Assembly (NCBI RefSeq): GCF_020536995.1
Contig: NC_068357.1
Span: forward strand, 60,682,693-60,746,692
Direction: 5' to 3'
Length of the DNA: 64,000 bases
Source of the DNA: Dreissena polymorpha
Lineage: Eukaryota; Mollusca; Bivalvia; Myida; Dreissenidae
In this document: positions 62,201 through 64,000 of the stretch, piece by piece
Numbering within the stretch: the first letter of the stretch is position 1
How the letters are laid out: each line of letters opens with the position of its first letter
Translations under genes and position numbers: made by a program
Notes under the pieces: model-generated
The model's database searches: none
Told to the model about the DNA's origin: nothing
What the model saw: only the letters and a program-made list of their open reading frames with translations

Positions 62201-63640
62201 CCTTCTGTTATAATTATTCTTTTTCAAGGTGATTCAACAAAAGTAGACAAGCTTGTTCGCGACATCTATGGCGGTGATTACAACTCAAGCAAGATAAAAC
62301 TTCCTGGGGACATTGTTGCAAGCAGGTATAGTTTTCATTAATATTCTCGTTATTGTAGGTTATAGCAGTATTGACTGATCATAAAACTACAACAGAAATC
62401 CTTTATTAAAACATTGTGTAATAGAACAAACACGCTCGTAGTTCTGTATAATGTCATTTGTGCGTGACATTAACTTAAGTGTCTTGAGTAAGTGTGTTGA
62501 ATTAAGATTATTTGCTTGCACAAACAAAGAAACCACATGCAAAGGCTTGTAAATATTGGAGCTAAGTCCAGTGGTTAACCCTTGGTTCCAAGAGTGTTGG
62601 TTTTAACCCCACCAGATTGAACACTTTTTTCTTTAGTCTGCATTTTAACTATTTTGTTTGGAATGCCAGAGTTGTTGGCTGTCACTAAGTACAGTGTAAT
62701 AATTGGAAAGAAAACATATGAGCTTTGCTGTTTGAAAAGGAGCTTTAATGCATGTGCGTATAGTGTCGTCCCAGATTAGCTTGTGTAGTCTGCACAGGCT
62801 AATCAGGGACGACACTTTCTGTCTTAACTTGATTTTTGCTAAGAAGAGACCTTTTTTAAAACAAAAAATATCATTAAAGCAGAAAGTGTAATCTTTGATT
62901 AGCCTGTGCAGACTGCACGGGCTTATCTGGGAAGACACTTTACGCAAATGCATTAGACGCCTTTTTCACAGATCAGCCCACATTGCGTGAACATCTGTGA
63001 AGCAGCACTTAAAAGACTTGCAATGTGTCAATTTATCAATTCCTGTAATAATTTGTTGCTTATCTGTATCTGTATCTAAGGTTTGGAAATGAAGCCTTTA
63101 AAACTTGAATTTAGTAAGAAATGTACGTATTTAATTGAATTTAACTTTCTAAGGGACTACAAATGTGTCAAAATACGTATCTAAGTGGTAAAGGGTTAAC
63201 AAAAAGGAAATATTTCTTTCACACCGTATGTTTCGATACAATTTTCTCCAAAATGTTTTTATCAGTACAAGTAAATTTAAAAACATAATAGAAATCAATC
63301 TATGTACAAATCTGTCCAAGATAACCATATGTCTGAAATTCCATGGATTCACCCTACTCACTTATTTTTAACTCTGTTTAAGACGCACAATCAACTACCC
63401 AATAAACAATACAAAAAGACGTCCTGTTCCTGAACATAATTCTGAATAATTGTTTATTGGCTGCCGAAATAAGGACAATACTTAAAAGATTATTTCTTGA
63501 TAAAATACCTTTTCAGCTTCGGTCAGATGAATCTGAAAGAAAGGCGTGAAAATGCAACACCCCAGGACCTGGCAAGGGCTACTCTTGTAACCATCACCAA
63601 TAATATTGGTTCCATTGCACGGATGGTTGCAGTCAGGGAG
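56226..63640 (+). CDS. PANK: Pantothenate kinase (PANK1/2/3 type), five internal exons; gene continues beyond window
   Basis: Phosphorylates pantothenate, the first step of coenzyme A synthesis. Exons by splice sites and homology: 56226-56575, 57092-57339, 61045-61130, 62229-62325, 63517-63640; all phases agree. Recognised in order: [17 protein letters not shown] (ATP-binding phosphate loop), GNLHFIRFP-type segment, [89 protein letters not shown]. These match human PANK3 closely as I remember it. The first exon shown may contain its own start (ATG 56228) or follow an upstream exon; the final exons lie past 64 kb. The 3.7 kb third intron segment holds a tandem-repeat element. Confidence 0.95.
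56725..56880 (-). mobile_element. tRNA-derived SINE
   Basis: On the minus strand: A box TGGCGTAATGA, a tRNA-like body and B box GGTTCGATCC, followed by a non-tRNA part with AAAGACACCAAGTACTGG, which I recall from mollusc SINE families. It lies in the first PANK intron shown. Confidence 0.75.
57625..59120. mobile_element. Non-autonomous element with about 170-bp central tandem repeats, possibly Helitron-like
   Basis: Left end has GAGCACAAGGTGCTCATGG and TGTGATCGCC. The middle holds about eight units alternating two subtypes, each with CTTGTTAACACTCTAGAGG, CTTCATGAAACTTGGTCAG and GGGGCGGGGCATTTTTCC. The right end has GTGAGCGACTTTGGGCCTTT with hairpin GGGCCTTTCAGGCCC then TCTTGTTTT. A terminal hairpin near one end plus central satellite units is the plan of Helentron-type non-autonomous elements. 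Minus-strand frames in it are repeat artefacts. Confidence 0.6.
59121..61044. other. PANK intron sequence
   Basis: AT-rich; contains a weak tRNA-SINE-like segment near 60000-60055 (A box TGGTTCAGACA, B box-like GGTTCCAAACC). Otherwise nothing recognised. Confidence 0.4.
61131..62228. other. PANK intron sequence
   Basis: No repeat or RNA recognised; frames here are chance. Confidence 0.5.
62545..62625 (+). repeat. Weak tRNA-derived SINE-like segment
   Basis: CAGTGGTTAACCC (A box-like) followed about 35 bases later by TTGGTTTTAACCCC (B box-like). Low confidence. Confidence 0.3.
62735..62985. mobile_element. Fold-back MITE, copy 2
   Basis: Same family as 36661-36893: AGCTTTAATGCATGTGCGTA at the left, TTTACGCAAATGCATTAGAC and TTTTTCACAGATC at the right, with inner inverted blocks GGCTAATCAGGGACGACAC and AGATTAGC/GATTAGCCTGTGCAG. 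It lies in a PANK intron. Confidence 0.75.
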
Positions 63641-64000
63641 GTAATTTATTTATTATGATTTGTTTTTCTTAGTATTGGAGGTAATTTTTTGCAATCTTAT
63701 GGATGTAGATAAATACCATAATTAACCATATATAAAGTGCTTCCATGTTTAATGCGCACCCGGTTTTTAACGCCAAAATGGATGAAAAAAAGATTTTAAG
63801 ACTTAAAAACTTGCAAACTAGACCGAAAGTGGCCGCCATTTTACTAGTGTGCACTTATTTAATCTGTTTCATTGGAAAGCTTTATTTTGTATTTTTTAAT
63901 GAAGCAATAATGTATTGTTTTTATAATATAGAGAGCTTTTATTTCAATTTTTCTGTTTAATTGCAGTGTGGTATAAATTTTTCCATTATTTGTATACCAA

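Noticed and set aside
62006-62341. 111-aa frame across a PANK exon
   Set aside because: Only the last 97 bases are the PANK exon (62229-62325); the rest is intron.

Overview
The window joins two different kinds of DNA. Roughly the first 34 kb looks like a large endogenous herpesvirus-like element. The rest, from somewhere between about 34 and 36 kb to the end, is ordinary AT-rich bivalve chromosome. Host evidence: the exons of a pantothenate kinase gene close to animal PANK1/PANK3 at the right end, bivalve-type interspersed repeats, a fold-back MITE present twice that I recall as very common in Dreissena (zebra/quagga mussel), a tRNA-derived SINE and a decayed LINE. Dreissena is therefore a reasonable guess, made from memory and not from a search.

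The left part (1-18.6 kb) carries closely spaced, mostly intronless genes on both strands, many with a TATA box 30-70 bases before the start codon. Contents: two paralogous class I membrane glycoproteins and a mucin-like glycoprotein, a stand-alone GIY-YIG nuclease, a Bcl-2-like protein, a BIR (IAP) protein, two RING proteins sharing a C-terminal module plus a third RING protein, a CxxC-knuckle protein, a possible BTB-fold protein, a small spliced gene, and a PD-(D/E)xK protein that matches the herpesvirus UL24 family. RING, BIR and class I membrane protein families are typical of mollusc herpesviruses (Malacoherpesviridae). The reading frames look whole, so the copy is young or derives from a virus still present; no capsid or polymerase gene lies in the window. 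Under the task's terms it is treated as a fossil and no lesions are listed.

Regions 13-16 kb, 18.6-24 kb and 31-34.4 kb hold no convincing genes, but they are highly structured. There is a roughly 140-150 bp repeat array, a roughly 5 kb array with a 387-400 bp period, four tRNA-like elements with pol III A and B boxes, and two 55-nt RNAs with the same fold supported by compensatory base changes. Between them, at about 23.9-30.85 kb, is the most striking object: a probable non-coding transcript with some 35 exons, including a series of 9-10 nt microexons in a roughly 98 bp tandem array, ending at a poly(A) signal. Together this resembles a herpesvirus latency locus (a spliced non-coding RNA with tRNA-like RNAs nearby), arranged in a way I do not recognise from any described virus.

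The host part contains a two-exon gene for a threonine-rich type I membrane protein (minus strand, 37.3-39.0 kb), a CCGG-rich minisatellite (42.4-43.15 kb), a LINE remnant (49.1-51.07 kb), satellite-type arrays at 55.4-56.0 and 57.6-59.1 kb, and five PANK exons (56.2-63.6 kb) whose introns hold most of those repeats. Large tracts between are AT-rich with nothing recognisable.
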